From positions 62,001 through 126,000 of the forward strand of contig WHUX01000137.1 in NCBI GenBank assembly GCA_015179025.1: a DNA stretch of 64,000 nt. Direction: 5' to 3'. Position 1 is the first letter of the stretch. Every line of letters begins with the position of its first letter. The stretch comes from Terfezia claveryi (taxonomy: Eukaryota; Ascomycota; Pezizomycetes; Pezizales; Pezizaceae). The notes under the pieces are model-generated. The model had not been told where the DNA came from. It did not search any database and worked only from the letters and a program-made list of their open reading frames with translations. The position numbers were made by a program, and so were the translations under genes. Positions 31,557 through 40,945 of this stretch are shown piece after piece.

Positions 31557-34500
31557 TTAGTCTTCGTCTTCCGGCAATGGTCCTGGTTTGCTCGGATATC
31601 GTCTGTGGAAGTCATCAATAGCCTTAAGTTTGTTGATGTTGGTTGCCGGTTCCCAGTCTGGTCTTTCAAACCCTACCCATTTCACTAAGTACTCTAATTT
31701 CCTCCTCCGAAGACGAGAATCCAAGATTTCTTCCACATGCCACTCCTCCTCATTATCAACTATCACTGGTGGAGGTGGTGGGTTGTATTGCCCAGGTAGG
31801 GGATTATTATTTGCCGGGTCGAGGAGTGAAACATGCTGGACTCGGTGGTAATGCACACTGGCGGGGAAGTCGAGTTCGTATGCATAGGGGGATATGACCT
31901 TTGTGATCTTGTAGGGGCCAATCCGTTTATGGTCGAGCTTTCTACTTGGTCGTTGTGTTGTAATGTGCTGGCTATTAAACCAAACCAGATCTCCCTCCTT
32001 GAATACTGGGGCATTATCCCGTCCTTTGTCTGCTTGCTCCTGTTGCCGTGCCTGCGCCCTAGCCATCTCGTTTTGTAAGTGTTCCGTTATTTCCTTGATC
32101 TTCCTGGCCACCTCTATAGTACTCCGCTCATCAGGTCGTATGGGCTTTTCCTCGAAACCAAATTGCCACAGCGGGTCATAACCATAATTCGCAAAGAAGG
32201 GAGATGACCCAGTTGTTTCAGAAGCTTGATTATTAGCTGCAAACTCGGCGAGATGCAACCAGTTCTCCCAGTCATCCTGCAAATAATTAACATAAACCCG
32301 TAAATATTGTTCTAGAGTGGCATTGACTCGCTCGGTCTGACCGTCAGTTTGAGGGTGAAATGGTGTGGACAGGAGAGATTGAATCTTAAGCACTTGACAG
32401 AGAACTTTCCAAAAATGAGAGATGAATTGAGACCCACGGTCTGATACAATTGTTCTAGGAAGACCATGGAGGCGGAAGATATGCCGAGCATATAGATCTG
32501 CTAACTGCTCTGCAGTAGTGGTATCACGACAGGGAATGAAGTGCCGCATTTTAGTTAGTCGACATACTACTACCAAAATTGCGTTGTATCCATTTGACCA
32601 GGGTAGCCCAATAATGAAATCCATGGAGATGTCTTGCCAAGCACCTTGGGGAATTGCGAGTGGTCGAAGAATGCCGTATGGGGCATGTCGTGTCGTTCGA
32701 GCACGTTGACAGGGGTGACAGTTGCGTACATACTGATCGACATCCCTATGCATTTTTGGCCAATAATATTGTCGCGAGATAAGCTCAAGCGTCTTGGATC
32801 GCCCTGGATGCCCAGCTGCTGGGATATCGTGATGGTCCTGGATTAGACGGAGCTTTAGGGGCATATAATTTGGTACATATATCCGCCTACGATATCTTAG
32901 CTTTCCATTATCCTCTTCGCATTCGGCTAACGAGATGTCCTTAGATCGCTTCTCTCCTTGTTGTAGCTTAACTAATATCTTCCTTGGCAGTGGATCAACT
33001 TCAAAGCCCCTATTAAACAAGTCCTCTAGTCTTAGCTCTTCTACTGTCGCATTGATTGTTAAATTGTGAGGTTTGAGAACGACTTGATTTTGAAACCTTA
33101 TACGTTCATCTCCTTCCTTTGGAAGGTCTCCTGACCTTCTTGTTAATGCATCTGGTTTCCCCCCTGCTTTACCTGGGCGGTAAACTATCTTGAAGTTGAA
33201 GCGGGAGAGAAATTCTGACCATCGAGCTTGACGGCGGTTGAGGAGTTTTGTTGACATAAAGTATTCTAGATTCTTATGATCTGAGAGTACTTTAATTGGG
33301 TGGGGGGTGGATTCTAATTCAGCTCGCCATTCTTCGAAGCATCGGATAATAGCCATTAATTCCTTATCATAAATCTCATAGTTGCATTCAGTTGGTGAGT
33401 GCTTCTTAGAGAAGTAAGCAACAGGGTGAAGTATGCCATTATCGTCATATTGCGAAAGAATTCCAGCAGAAACGTAGTCTGATGCATCTGTTTCTACTAT
33501 AATTTCACGGTCAGGATCAAAATGCTGGAGAACGGGAGCGGAAGTAAACGCTGTTTTAAGGTTTTGGAACGCCTTCTGGCATTCTTCGCTCCAATGCCAG
33601 GTTGTATTTTTTTTTGTTAGTTTCACGATAGGAGCTACAATCTTGGAGAAGTCTTTGATAAACCGGCGATAAAAATTGGCGAATCCTAGAAAAGCACGAG
33701 CATCATGAAGGTTAATTGGGGATTCCCAGTCCATTACGGCCTTAACTTTAGCTGGATCCATTTGTATCCCTTCTGCGGAGATAATCATGCCTAGGTAGTG
33801 GACCGTGGTCTTATGAAATTCACACTTCTCGGGTTTTAGGTAGAGGCCGGCTTTTTGGAGAGCTTGCAATACCTTGGTAACATGTGTTCGGTGTTCTTCG
33901 AGGGTATCGCTATATATTAAAATGTCATCAAGATAAGCCGTACAGAAATTGTCAAGGAAGGGATGGAGAACATCATTAATAAAATGTTGGAAGCTGGCAG
34001 GAGCATTTGTGAGGCCGAAAGGCATAACTAAGGTCTCATATAAGCCATAACGAGTTCGGAATGCTGTTTTCCATTCCTCTCCTTCCGCCATCCGGATGAG
34101 GTTGTAGGCGCTTCTAATGTCAAGAGCCGTATAGTATCGTGCCTTAGAAAGTCTAGTCAAAGTCTCTCGTATAAGGGGTAGTGGGTATCGGTTCTTGATG
34201 GTACCATCATTAAGACCACGATAATCCACACAAAGACGCAAGGACCCATCCTTCTTCTTAACAAATAAGATAGGTGCACCTGCGGGAGATGAGGAGGCAC
34301 GAATAAATCCTTTGGACAGGTTTTCTTCTAACCATACTTTAAGAGCCTCTAACTCTGGTTTTGATAGGGAGTATAGAGGTCCAAAAGGGGGAGTAAATCC
34401 TTCTTTAAGAGGAATTTTATGGTCGTAAGGTCGGTGGGGGGGGAGGATTTCCGCAATAGCCTTCTTAAATAATGGAAGGAATTCGTGGTATTCAGAAGGC

Positions 34501-35234
34501 ACTAGTTCCTTGATCTTATCCTCCTCCGTCTTAGGTTGTTGTTCAGGATCTTTTAAAGCCATGTTAAGTTCGTAGATAGTTGTTCGGAAGGCTGTTTCCA
34601 CCTGCTTTGCTTTTTTAACTAGGCGACTAAAGGTTGATCCTGCAATAAGGGCAATTCCGGGGTTTTCTGGAACTGGAATTGAGATACCCTTTATGGTCGA
34701 GGGTTTTTCACAACAATGGTGGAGACAAAAATCGGAGTCGAAAGTAACAGTGTTCTTAGCGAAACGGATATTCACATCATGACGTCGTAGCCATGGAAGT
34801 CCTAATACTATGGGGTAGTGGCCTAGTTTGGTAATAAACAGTGGAAGTTCCTCTTGGTGCTGATCAATTATTAGCTTTAGCTTGCTAATGTGTGTGATTG
34901 TCCCTGACTCGATTGGTCGCCCATCAATGACTTCTAGTGTTCGAGGATTATTGAGTTTATAAAGGGGGAGTTGGTGATGGCTTGCAAATTCCTGGTCTAT
35001 AAATGCATAACCCGTTGCTCCGCAGTCTATCAGGGCATGAGTATGGATTCTGGAACCATTATCGTTTAATTCACAACTAACTATAAGGTGATTCCCATCC
35101 AAAAACTCTTCCTCTGAAGACTGTAAAGACGAACTGGAAATGCTTAAAGAGTCCAGAAATTTATCCTGCCTCAACTCAGTGCCATCCTTCTGAGGTGAGG
35201 CTACTCTTTTGCCTGTTCCCCAACTTCTAGTCCC
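31557..35234 (-). CDS. pol: Gypsy Pol: protease, reverse transcriptase, RNase H, integrase, chromodomain
   Basis: About 1205 residues are open. In order: aspartic protease (ALIDCGATGYAFID, near residue 50); RT (LDIRSAYNLIRMAEGEEWKT, catalytic YLDDILIYSD near 420); RNase H (ETDASDYVSAGIL, EIYDKELMAI); integrase HHCC zinc domain (GHPGRSKTLELI...CHPCQR), the DDE core with SMDFIIGLPW, VSDRGSQFI and DGQTERVNATLEQY; and a chromodomain (EEILDSRLRRRKLEYLVKWV, then GFERPDWEPA) at the end. All catalytic residues are present. The frame is -1 relative to gag and is open only from about 30 nt before the gag stop, with no ATG in that overlap, so it is probably made by frameshifting as Gag-Pol. Confidence 0.93.
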   Translation of the reverse strand, partial: GTRSWGTGKRVASPQKDGTELRQDKFLDSLSISSSSLQSSEEEFLDGNHLIVSCELNDNGSRIHTHALIDCGATGYAFIDQEFASHHQLPLYKLNNPRTLEVIDGRPIESGTITHISKLKLIIDQHQEELPLFITKLGHYPIVLGLPWLRRHDVNIRFAKNTVTFDSDFCLHHCCEKPSTIKGISIPVPENPGIALIAGSTFSRLVKKAKQVETAFRTTIYELNMALKDPEQQPKTEEDKIKELVPSEYHEFLPLFKKAIAEILPPHRPYDHKIPLKEGFTPPFGPLYSLSKPELEALKVWLEENLSKGFIRASSSPAGAPILFVKKKDGSLRLCVDYRGLNDGTIKNRYPLPLIRETLTRLSKARYYTALDIRSAYNLIRMAEGEEWKTAFRTRYGLYETLVMPFGLTNAPASFQHFINDVLHPFLDNFCTAYLDDILIYSDTLEEHRTHVTKVLQALQKAGLYLKPEKCEFHKTTVHYLGMIISAEGIQMDPAKVKAVMDWESPINLHDARAFLGFANFYRRFIKDFSKIVAPIVKLTKKNTTWHWSEECQKAFQNLKTAFTSAPVLQHFDPDREIIVETDASDYVSAGILSQYDDNGILHPVAYFSKKHSPTECNYEIYDKELMAIIRCFEEWRAELESTPHPIKVLSDHKNLEYFMSTKLLNRRQARWSEFLSRFNFKIVYRPGKAGGKPDALTRRSGDLPKEGDERIRFQNQVVLKPHNLTINATVEELRLEDLFNRGFEVDPLPRKILVKLQQGEKRSKDISLAECEEDNGKLRYRRRIYVPNYMPLKLRLIQDHHDIPAAGHPGRSKTLELISRQYYWPKMHRDVDQYVRNCHPCQRARTTRHAPYGILRPLAIPQGAWQDISMDFIIGLPWSNGYNAILVVVCRLTKMRHFIPCRDTTTAEQLADLYARHIFRLHGLPRTIVSDRGSQFISHFWKVLCQVLKIQSLLSTPFHPQTDGQTERVNATLEQYLRVYVNYLQDDWENWLHLAEFAANNQASETTGSSPFFANYGYDPLWQFGFEEKPIRPDERSTIEVARKIKEITEHLQNEMARAQARQQEQADKGRDNAPVFKEGDLVWFNSQHITTQRPSRKLDHKRIGPYKITKVISPYAYELDFPASVHYHRVQHVSLLDPANNNPLPGQYNPPPPPVIVDNEEEWHVEEILDSRLRRRKLEYLVKWVGFERPDWEPATNINKLKAIDDFHRRYPSKPGPLPEDED

Positions 35235-36406
35235 TTATTCGTATTCTCCATAACCGTTTCGGCAACTTGTAGGGTACGTTTTTGTACGTGTGGGCAAGTT
35301 CTAACCCCATGTCCCATTCCTCCACAATAATAGCACCTCCCTTCAGCCATTCTCTTTGCTTTTTCCTCCGGAGATATCTTCTTCCTTCCTGCAGACAAAT
35401 CCATGGGCCCAGGGTGAGTACCCGTGGCTGTAGAGGTAGAGGGAGTTTGGACTATTTGGGGGTTAACTGGAGCGGGAGCGGTAGGGCGTGATATCATTCG
35501 GGGCGTTGGTCCAACACGATTACGCATTTGGGTTTGTAGCGCGCGGCGACGAGTATCTAGCCTTTGGCAGACCTCCACATACTCGTTAAACTCCGTGGGC
35601 TCAGGATGTATGGCGAGGAGATCTTGTTGTAATTGGTAGGAAAGTCCGCGCTTTAGAGTTGCCAACTTAGCCGTATTACCCCAACTCGTTTCAGCTGCAT
35701 ATCGTTGAAATTCGGCAAAATAGGCAGCGAACTCCCTGGCCCCCTGAATCATCGTTTGTAGTTTGTACTCTGCGTTGGCTACTCGATTTGGATCGCCGAA
35801 TGCATTTTCGAGAATGGTAATAAGTGCTGCTAGGTTGGTTAAGTTCACCGTATCGTTTTCAACGTAAGGGGTAACCTGATCTAGGGCATCTTCAGCTAAG
35901 GAATTTACTGCTAGTCGAAGTTTTGCTTGTTCGTCACTATAAGTAGCAGCCTTTAGTCGTAGTTGGGTAAGGAAAGGGCGCAGCTTATTTCGGTCTTTTC
36001 CAGAGAATTTTTCTGGGTTGGGTATCTTTTCTGAACGACTCCCTCCTTCTCCTGGTTGCAACCGAGCCAAAGTCGCATTGATAGCCCTCATATCTTCCAA
36101 CTGCGTTCGAAGCTCATTAATCACTGTCTCTTGAGTAGTTACTTCATTTCGTAACTCTTGAGTGGCTGTGCGTAAGGTTGTATCTTCTTGTTGCCGCGCC
36201 GTGAGTTGATTCGTTAAGTTCGTTACTTGGGTTCGTAATCTTACGACATCTTGTCGTCGGTCTGGTAGCCCTAGTAGCTGATCTAGTAGGGTAATGGTTT
36301 CATTGAGTATTCCGGTGTAGTCCTGGTTTGCTGAGTTCAACGCAGTTCGCAAACGAGGAACTAGGTCAACAATAGCGGCCGGCAATTCAACAACGGGCTG
36401 AGTCAT
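35201..36406 (-). CDS. gag: Gypsy Gag with CCHC zinc knuckle
   Basis: The 401-residue protein begins at ATG 36406, only 49 bp inside the 5' LTR end. The N-terminal third has coiled-coil character (RTQVTNLTNQLTARQQEDTT). A capsid-like region follows (NPEKFSGKDRNKLRPFLTQL, FAAYFAEFQRYAAETSWGN). The zinc knuckle CYYCGGMGHGVRTC lies near residue 360. Gag forms the virus-like particle and binds element RNA. The stop TAG at 35201-35203 overlaps the start of the pol frame. Confidence 0.92.
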   Translation of the reverse strand: MTQPVVELPAAIVDLVPRLRTALNSANQDYTGILNETITLLDQLLGLPDRRQDVVRLRTQVTNLTNQLTARQQEDTTLRTATQELRNEVTTQETVINELRTQLEDMRAINATLARLQPGEGGSRSEKIPNPEKFSGKDRNKLRPFLTQLRLKAATYSDEQAKLRLAVNSLAEDALDQVTPYVENDTVNLTNLAALITILENAFGDPNRVANAEYKLQTMIQGAREFAAYFAEFQRYAAETSWGNTAKLATLKRGLSYQLQQDLLAIHPEPTEFNEYVEVCQRLDTRRRALQTQMRNRVGPTPRMISRPTAPAPVNPQIVQTPSTSTATGTHPGPMDLSAGRKKISPEEKAKRMAEGRCYYCGGMGHGVRTCPHVQKRTLQVAETVMENTNKGLEVGEQAKE

Positions 36407-36455
36407 TGTTCGTAGCTAGGGGTTGCGCTCAGTAGAGTGTATCGACGCAACGTAG

Positions 36456-36914
36456 TGTAACGGCGTAAGTCGATGGCTGTGGCTATAACTAAAGACGTGA
36501 CTCCAAGGAGCGCACGAAGACGAAACTATAACCGTAGATTGAAGTATCAGGACAAAAGGCAGAGTCTGTATTACCAAGGTTATAATACAAGACGTTGCGT
36601 AAGGAACAAGAACAAGAAACGACAACTACTGCTTCCTATATACACGATTGCCGTGGCCAAAGGAGTGGCGCCCGGCTAACTTGACGTCACCTGCGATCGC
36701 AGGTGATACTCCGCGATCCACCTCTCTAATCCCTTCTAGTATTAAGACACTCGCCTGGCAGCGCCAACTCAGCTGACACTCGAACAAGTCTGTTCGGGTG
36801 TCAAATACCACGCTGACACTCGAACAAGCCTGTTCGGGTGTCAAATACCACGCTGACACTCGAACAAGCCTGTTCGGGTGTCAAATACTTCGCAAGTAAA
36901 TCAACGCCGTGACA
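36456..36914 (-). repeat. 5' LTR of the Gypsy element
   Basis: It is the same as the LTR at 31064, with palindromes at 36773-36892. The next bases on the element strand (CTACGTTGCGTCGATACACT) do not begin with TGG, so the primer-binding site is not the usual tRNA 3' end type. Confidence 0.9.
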
Positions 36915-38593
36915 CCTAGCTCGATCAGTTCATCCTCTCCTAATGCGGACCTGTCCCTTCTTGCCAGCACTGCCAGCGTCTCCTCACAGGCCACCCAAGC
37001 CCTTCGTTGGCTCTCCCTGACTAGCTTTCCCTGGGCTGCTACCTTTTTGGCCTCCTTCTGTGCTGCCTGGTCCCTCCTGTTTTCTGCTTCGACTGCCCTC
37101 TTCTTAGCTTCGATCTTCTTAACCTCGGCCTCCTTCCTCTTTTCCTCTTCCACCCTACCCTTCCTAGCGGAGATGGTCTTTTTAACCTGTGCTACTTCCT
37201 CTACTGTGCCTGCACCCATGGCCACCGCCAGGAGAGCGAGCTGCTCCTTGACCTCCTTGAGCTCCAACGCAAGACCCGTGAGTGCTCCCGACTTGACTTG
37301 CGAGGCTGTTCTCCAGTGCCTTTCAGCCTCCACCACGGCCTTTACTTTGCCAGGTATGCCTTCCATAATTACCAGCTCGGAAAGCCTCCTCCACCCTCCC
37401 TTGCCTTTGCTATCCCCATCCGCGCACCATCCCCCCTCTATGCAATCCCCATTGGCTACTAGGATGCATCTAGCCAAGTTGGCGTCATTCTTAGATCTCC
37501 AAGACCTATGCTCCCTATGTAGCTCTCCGATCTGTCTCAAGACCTCAGCATTCTCCCTAATGGCTCCGACCAGTTCAAGCTCGCTTCTTAGCTCGAAGAC
37601 AGCTTTCCATGACCCCCCCTGCCCTGATGTGCCATCTGTCACCTCTTCCATATCGGCATCCTCCTTAGTTGGCCTTTGGCCTTCTACCAGATCCTCCATT
37701 AATCCTGCCACTTCCTCTTCCGTCAGGCCACTGACCGCATGCATGCTGTCCTCCAGCCCGTTCCCATCTGGCCACTTATCACCGTCCAAATCCCAAGCTG
37801 GAGGGGGGACCCCGAACACATTGCTCTTGATCTCCTCGAAGCTTCTCGGTACTGCCGGTTCGACCAACTCCATCCCCAACTCCTTGCCCAGCTCCTGCAG
37901 TGACTTTCCAGGTTCCAACCTTCGCTTTTTGCCGTTCCCCGCATTCTGTTTTCTTGAGGGCTCCTCATCCGAATCCCCTTCACCCTCTGAAATGCTTTCC
38001 AACTCCGTTTCCAAATTTGCTAGCTGCTCCTTTGCTGAAAGTGCCGTCCTAGACCCTCCCCTCTTCCTAACCCTTAGTGTGGACAAGGTCCAGTGATGCG
38101 TGATCCCAAACATGGCGCCGCTGTCCGCCCCGGCCGGCCTGACCGTGATGCTCTCTAGAATCCCGTCGTCCTTATCTGACCTCTGGTATTCCACATCATA
38201 TCCTTCCAACTGGCTATTAACTGTCCCGTCCTGGATGGCGATCGACCTCTTCAGGATCTCGACTGCCCTTTCCGCCGAGGGGCCGTCCATGACCTTGATG
38301 GTCTCCTCCTCTTCCCTGAGGTCTTTTTCGACTTGGGAGATATGCATGCTCCAATCCCCCTCGCCTCGCCACTCCCCCCTGGCGTGTTCAGTGTTGGCCA
38401 TGGCTTGACTGAGGGCCTCCTCCCCCCTTTCCCTGAACTCTGGGATCAGTGCCCAGCCTGCCACGTTCTCCAGTGTATATTGTCTTCTTTTCTTCAAACC
38501 TCCCTCGCCATCATGTTCGAGAAGCAATTTGCAGCCTCCCTTGCCCCAGTCCTTGATGGGGCCAAAAACGACACCCCTTGGGGGTGGTGCCAT
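36915..38593 (-). CDS. LINE ORF1, 5' part
   Basis: The frame starts MAPPPRGVVFGPIKDWGKGG (ATG 38593; an in-frame GTG lies two codons upstream) and runs to the Gypsy insertion point. It is acidic and charged, with long helical segments, and ends in a lysine/glutamate-rich likely coiled coil (EVKKIEAKKRAVEAENRRDQ). No named domain is recognised in this part; the CCHC knuckle is on the far side of the insertion. Together the halves would make an ORF1 of roughly 875 residues, longer than many LINE ORF1 proteins. Confidence 0.8.
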
Positions 38594-38942
38594 CGTCACA
38601 GAAGCTGACCGCCCTCCGATTTAATACGGGAAAAACGACCAGCGGCGTGTGCGATCTAAAAAACCGAGTAACGTGCCCCTGAGCTCAGTGGTCGGCCGTA
38701 TCAACCTAGGTTGGATCGGTTGCCACGTATATTAGTCAGGGAGAAAGACCCCGCTTTCGAGGCGAGAAGTTCAGCGAACTTGACCCTCGGGGGAATCTGT
38801 GAAGTGAATTAAAGGACTAGGAAAACCGGATAAGCCTGCTCACAGGAGCGTGCTGATCAGTTTAAGCTTGTGTACGACCTCGGGGCTGTCCTAGTAGTCG
38901 AGCTCGTTCGATCGCTCGGTCCTTGGATGTTGATGTCGCGTG
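38594..38942 (-). other. 5' UTR of the full LINE
   Basis: The LINE 5' end is fixed by the duplication ACAGGGCTTGCC at 38943-38954. The ~350 bp before ORF1 have no open frame of interest and would contain the internal promoter expected for a LINE, but no specific element can be pointed out. Confidence 0.6.
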
Positions 38943-38954
38943 ACAGGGCTTGCC

Positions 38955-39500
38955 TTAGGATATGGCTTATCGGATCGACAGTATCCAACGTGAGCTGCTA
39001 AGGATTCCAGACTCATCAGATGTACCTAATATTCGGATTCAGAAATTTAATATTCCTACTTCTGAGTGTGCATTGCCTGATATTGCATAGCAGTATATCA
39101 CACTTTGTGAAGCTGCTCGCCGCACTGCGCTTAGTTTATATCCTGAAGTATGTCTTCCGCATTCTATATTAATTTTCAACCCAGGCTTAAATTTATGACA
39201 GAATGTCTACAAGTGCAAGGGGGAATGCCAAACCCGATAATGCAATCCAATTTGTATTGTAGCAGCCGCTGCCTCCATCACATAGCTGCTTGAATACTCC
39301 TATCGAACAAGATGCACAGTCGCAATTGGGCTTGGAAGCGGACTTGGAAGCGGACTTGGAAGTAGTCTGGTTACTTGGAAGCAGATTGGAAGCGGAACAG
39401 GAGGAATCTATGCAAGGCCAGAACATATATAACACCTAAGTAGTTGTCCATGTTCCAATCTCTCATAGATACCATCTCCACCACCCTTCCTTAACAAACA
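38955..39500 (+). pseudogene. Decayed coding fragment at the LINE target
   Basis: Forward frames give MAYRIDSIQRELLRIPDSSD, then VPNIRIQKFNIPTSECALPD with a stop, and later DAQSQLGLEADLEADLEVVW in a segment of 12-bp repeats (39320-39400). Composition is protein-like but there are several stops. The fragment may extend left into 19.9-20.0 kb across the LINE. No family is recognised. Confidence 0.35.
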
Positions 39501-39533
39501 AATTCAAACACGACAATCACAATAACTCGAACG

Positions 39534-39833
39534 ATGACTAATCTATGGCTGCAGTACCAGTTCTTTGATAAACTGACAGTCTGGGAGATTATAACCTTCG
39601 ACAAGGACGACAAAAAGTACTACTGGAGCAACATGATAGGGTGCGGACTTGCCCCAAAGATAGTTCTTACGTTGATCACCGACGTTGTTGCGGGATGGGA
39701 GGCGCAAGGCATTTCAAACATGAAGGAATTTAAAACAATTCAAGGCATGACTTCGGAGGAGGTTAAGGCTATGGTTCACAGCCAGGTAGACAGCTATCTG
39801 TGTAAACTCTTGGGCGTGATCGAGAGCACCTAA
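39534..39833 (+). CDS. Small gene family, copy C (99 aa, intact)
   Basis: ATG 39534 to TAA 39833 encodes 99 residues with no lesion, the only intact member of three in the window. The product begins MTNLWLQYQFFDKLTVWEII and includes KKYYWSNMIGCGLAPKIVLT, LITDVVAGWEAQG and VHSQVDSYLCKLLGV. It has no signal peptide or clear transmembrane segment and looks helical and amphipathic. The leader (CAAATTCAAACACGACAATC) is A/C-rich like a fungal 5' UTR. Unlike copies A and B, no LINE tail sits upstream, so this is the ancestral arrangement. Over the middle of the gene it is nearly identical at the nucleotide level to A and B while the ends and flanks differ much more. Function is unknown; a host gene or cargo of an unrecognised element are both possible. 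Confidence 0.65.
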   Translation: MTNLWLQYQFFDKLTVWEIITFDKDDKKYYWSNMIGCGLAPKIVLTLITDVVAGWEAQGISNMKEFKTIQGMTSEEVKAMVHSQVDSYLCKLLGVIEST

Positions 39834-40390
39834 ATGAGGGTAGGTTGGTGAGCATAACCTTTCAAAGTTTGCTTTTGCTCATGCATCAAACAAGCGGATT
39901 GTTAACTATAGCTTTGCGTAATGTATAAAAATAGTTTCACAGCTGCCAAGCAGCATATTAAAACAAAAACAACAAAAAAAAAAACTAAACCTCTCATAAC
40001 AACTATATCTCGCCACACCCGAAAATGGATAAAAATATCGCCAACGAAATTTCATACTGAGGATATTGCCATCCATAAGGGCAGGGTCGGGGTTATATGT
40101 TTTGCGACTTATGTCCATCTTCAATGACTTTTCATCAATGTTTCTGTCCCTTTTATGAACTTATTTCTCTAGTTGAGCTCCACGCTTTGTTCATGGGACC
40201 CACTAAACCCGCTATCAATTTGTAAACGAGGGACCAGCAAGTGTGCGCATAGTCTGCTCTGTCTCAAGCTAAATTCACGATCCATCTCCGCAACTATCAC
40301 CCCTTAAGAATGTGATGCCTGCGTGTGTCACACATTTTCAGGCACCCCAATACCCCCCGTTCAAGTTTGACTGTAAATCAATCCAACAAA
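39834..40390. repeat. 3' flank of copy C, shared with 16.3-17.23 kb
   Basis: It contains GGTTGGTGAGCATAA, CTCATGCATCAAACAAGCGG and GGGACCCACTAAACCCG, all found downstream of copy B. It has no long open frame. The match ends near 40390. Confidence 0.65.
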
Positions 40391-40794
40391 TAAGCTTTCG
40401 TTCCCTTGTTTTGTGACCATCGTGATCGTATACATCGTTCTCACACTGTGGACTTCTCTACACCTGGTGAGGTATATCGTTTTCAATCATCTGAATTATT
40501 AACCATAACTTAGGAAGGAAGCATGTGCACATATAGGGTCTCAGGGTAACAGCGAGATAAAATTGCTACATCGAATCCGAATGGGGAAATACAAAAGAAA
40601 CGTTTGTTTTTATTTATTGATTAATAATAATACTTGTATGGGAACCATCTAGATAAGAATGCATCTCATGGTAACTACAATTCATATATCCAGGCTCGTT
40701 CTCTTCCCACTCTTTACCCCCTGCACACACACACCATCCCATCAACATCACCGCCTAGCTATTGCCTAGGGTCTCGGTCAGGATATGAACTGAT

Positions 40795-40945
40795 GCATTT
40801 CCTCGTGATGATGCACTACCCCTTGATGATGCACCACCCCGTGATGATGCACTATGATGATGCACTACCCCATGATTATGCACTTCCCCGTGATCTTGCA
40901 CAACCCGGTGATGATGCACTACCCCGTGATGTATGGTAATCTGGA
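40795..40945 (+). repeat. Tandem GATGATGCACTACCCC repeat
   Basis: About eight imperfect 18-bp units (GATGATGCACTACCCCGT and variants) end in GATGTATGGTAA. The same end motif occurs singly at 386-446 and inverted near 58.13 kb. The repetitive open frame across it (MMHYPLMMHHPVMMHY) is judged spurious. Confidence 0.65.

Larger units (their letters stand above)
31064..36914 (-). mobile_element. Gypsy element with chromodomain, 5.85 kb, inserted in LINE ORF1
   Basis: Two 459-bp LTRs (31064-31522, 36456-36914) appear identical by eye. CCTAG flanks both ends (31059-31063 and 36915-36919). In sense orientation the LTR runs TGTCACGGCG...CGCCGTTACA. Gag and pol are both open over their full length, and a polypurine tract (AAGGAGGGGATAT) precedes the 3' LTR. 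This is the youngest and only apparently intact retrotransposon in the window. Confidence 0.92.
20031..38942 (-). mobile_element. Full-length Tad1-type LINE, split by two LTR retrotransposons
   Basis: Reading the reverse strand, a ~350-bp 5' UTR starts at 38942. ORF1 (gag-like with CCHC) follows, then ORF2 (endonuclease, reverse transcriptase, RNase H, zinc-knuckle-like end), a 3' UTR and 23 A residues (20031-20053). Removing Copia 1 and the Gypsy element with one copy of each target duplication leaves about 6.96 kb, a plausible full length for this clade. The matching 12-bp duplications show that it entered as one piece. The 3' UTR holds about 2.5 copies of a ~46-bp GC-rich repeat (20215-20320). 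ORF2 has several stops, so the element is dead. Confidence 0.9.

Noticed and set aside
36419..36455. A tRNA gene
   Set aside because: Only a D-arm-like half is present; there is no T-arm, acceptor stem or terminator. Reported only as a possible primer-related match.
36909..38096. 395-codon forward frame
   Set aside because: It is antisense to LINE ORF1, whose GC-rich codons open the opposite frame. The serine/proline-rich product has no domain.
39205..39435. Reverse 80-codon frame with repeated SKSASK residues
   Set aside because: It is produced by 12-bp repeats (GGAAGCGGACTT) and lies in a decayed segment; no family support.
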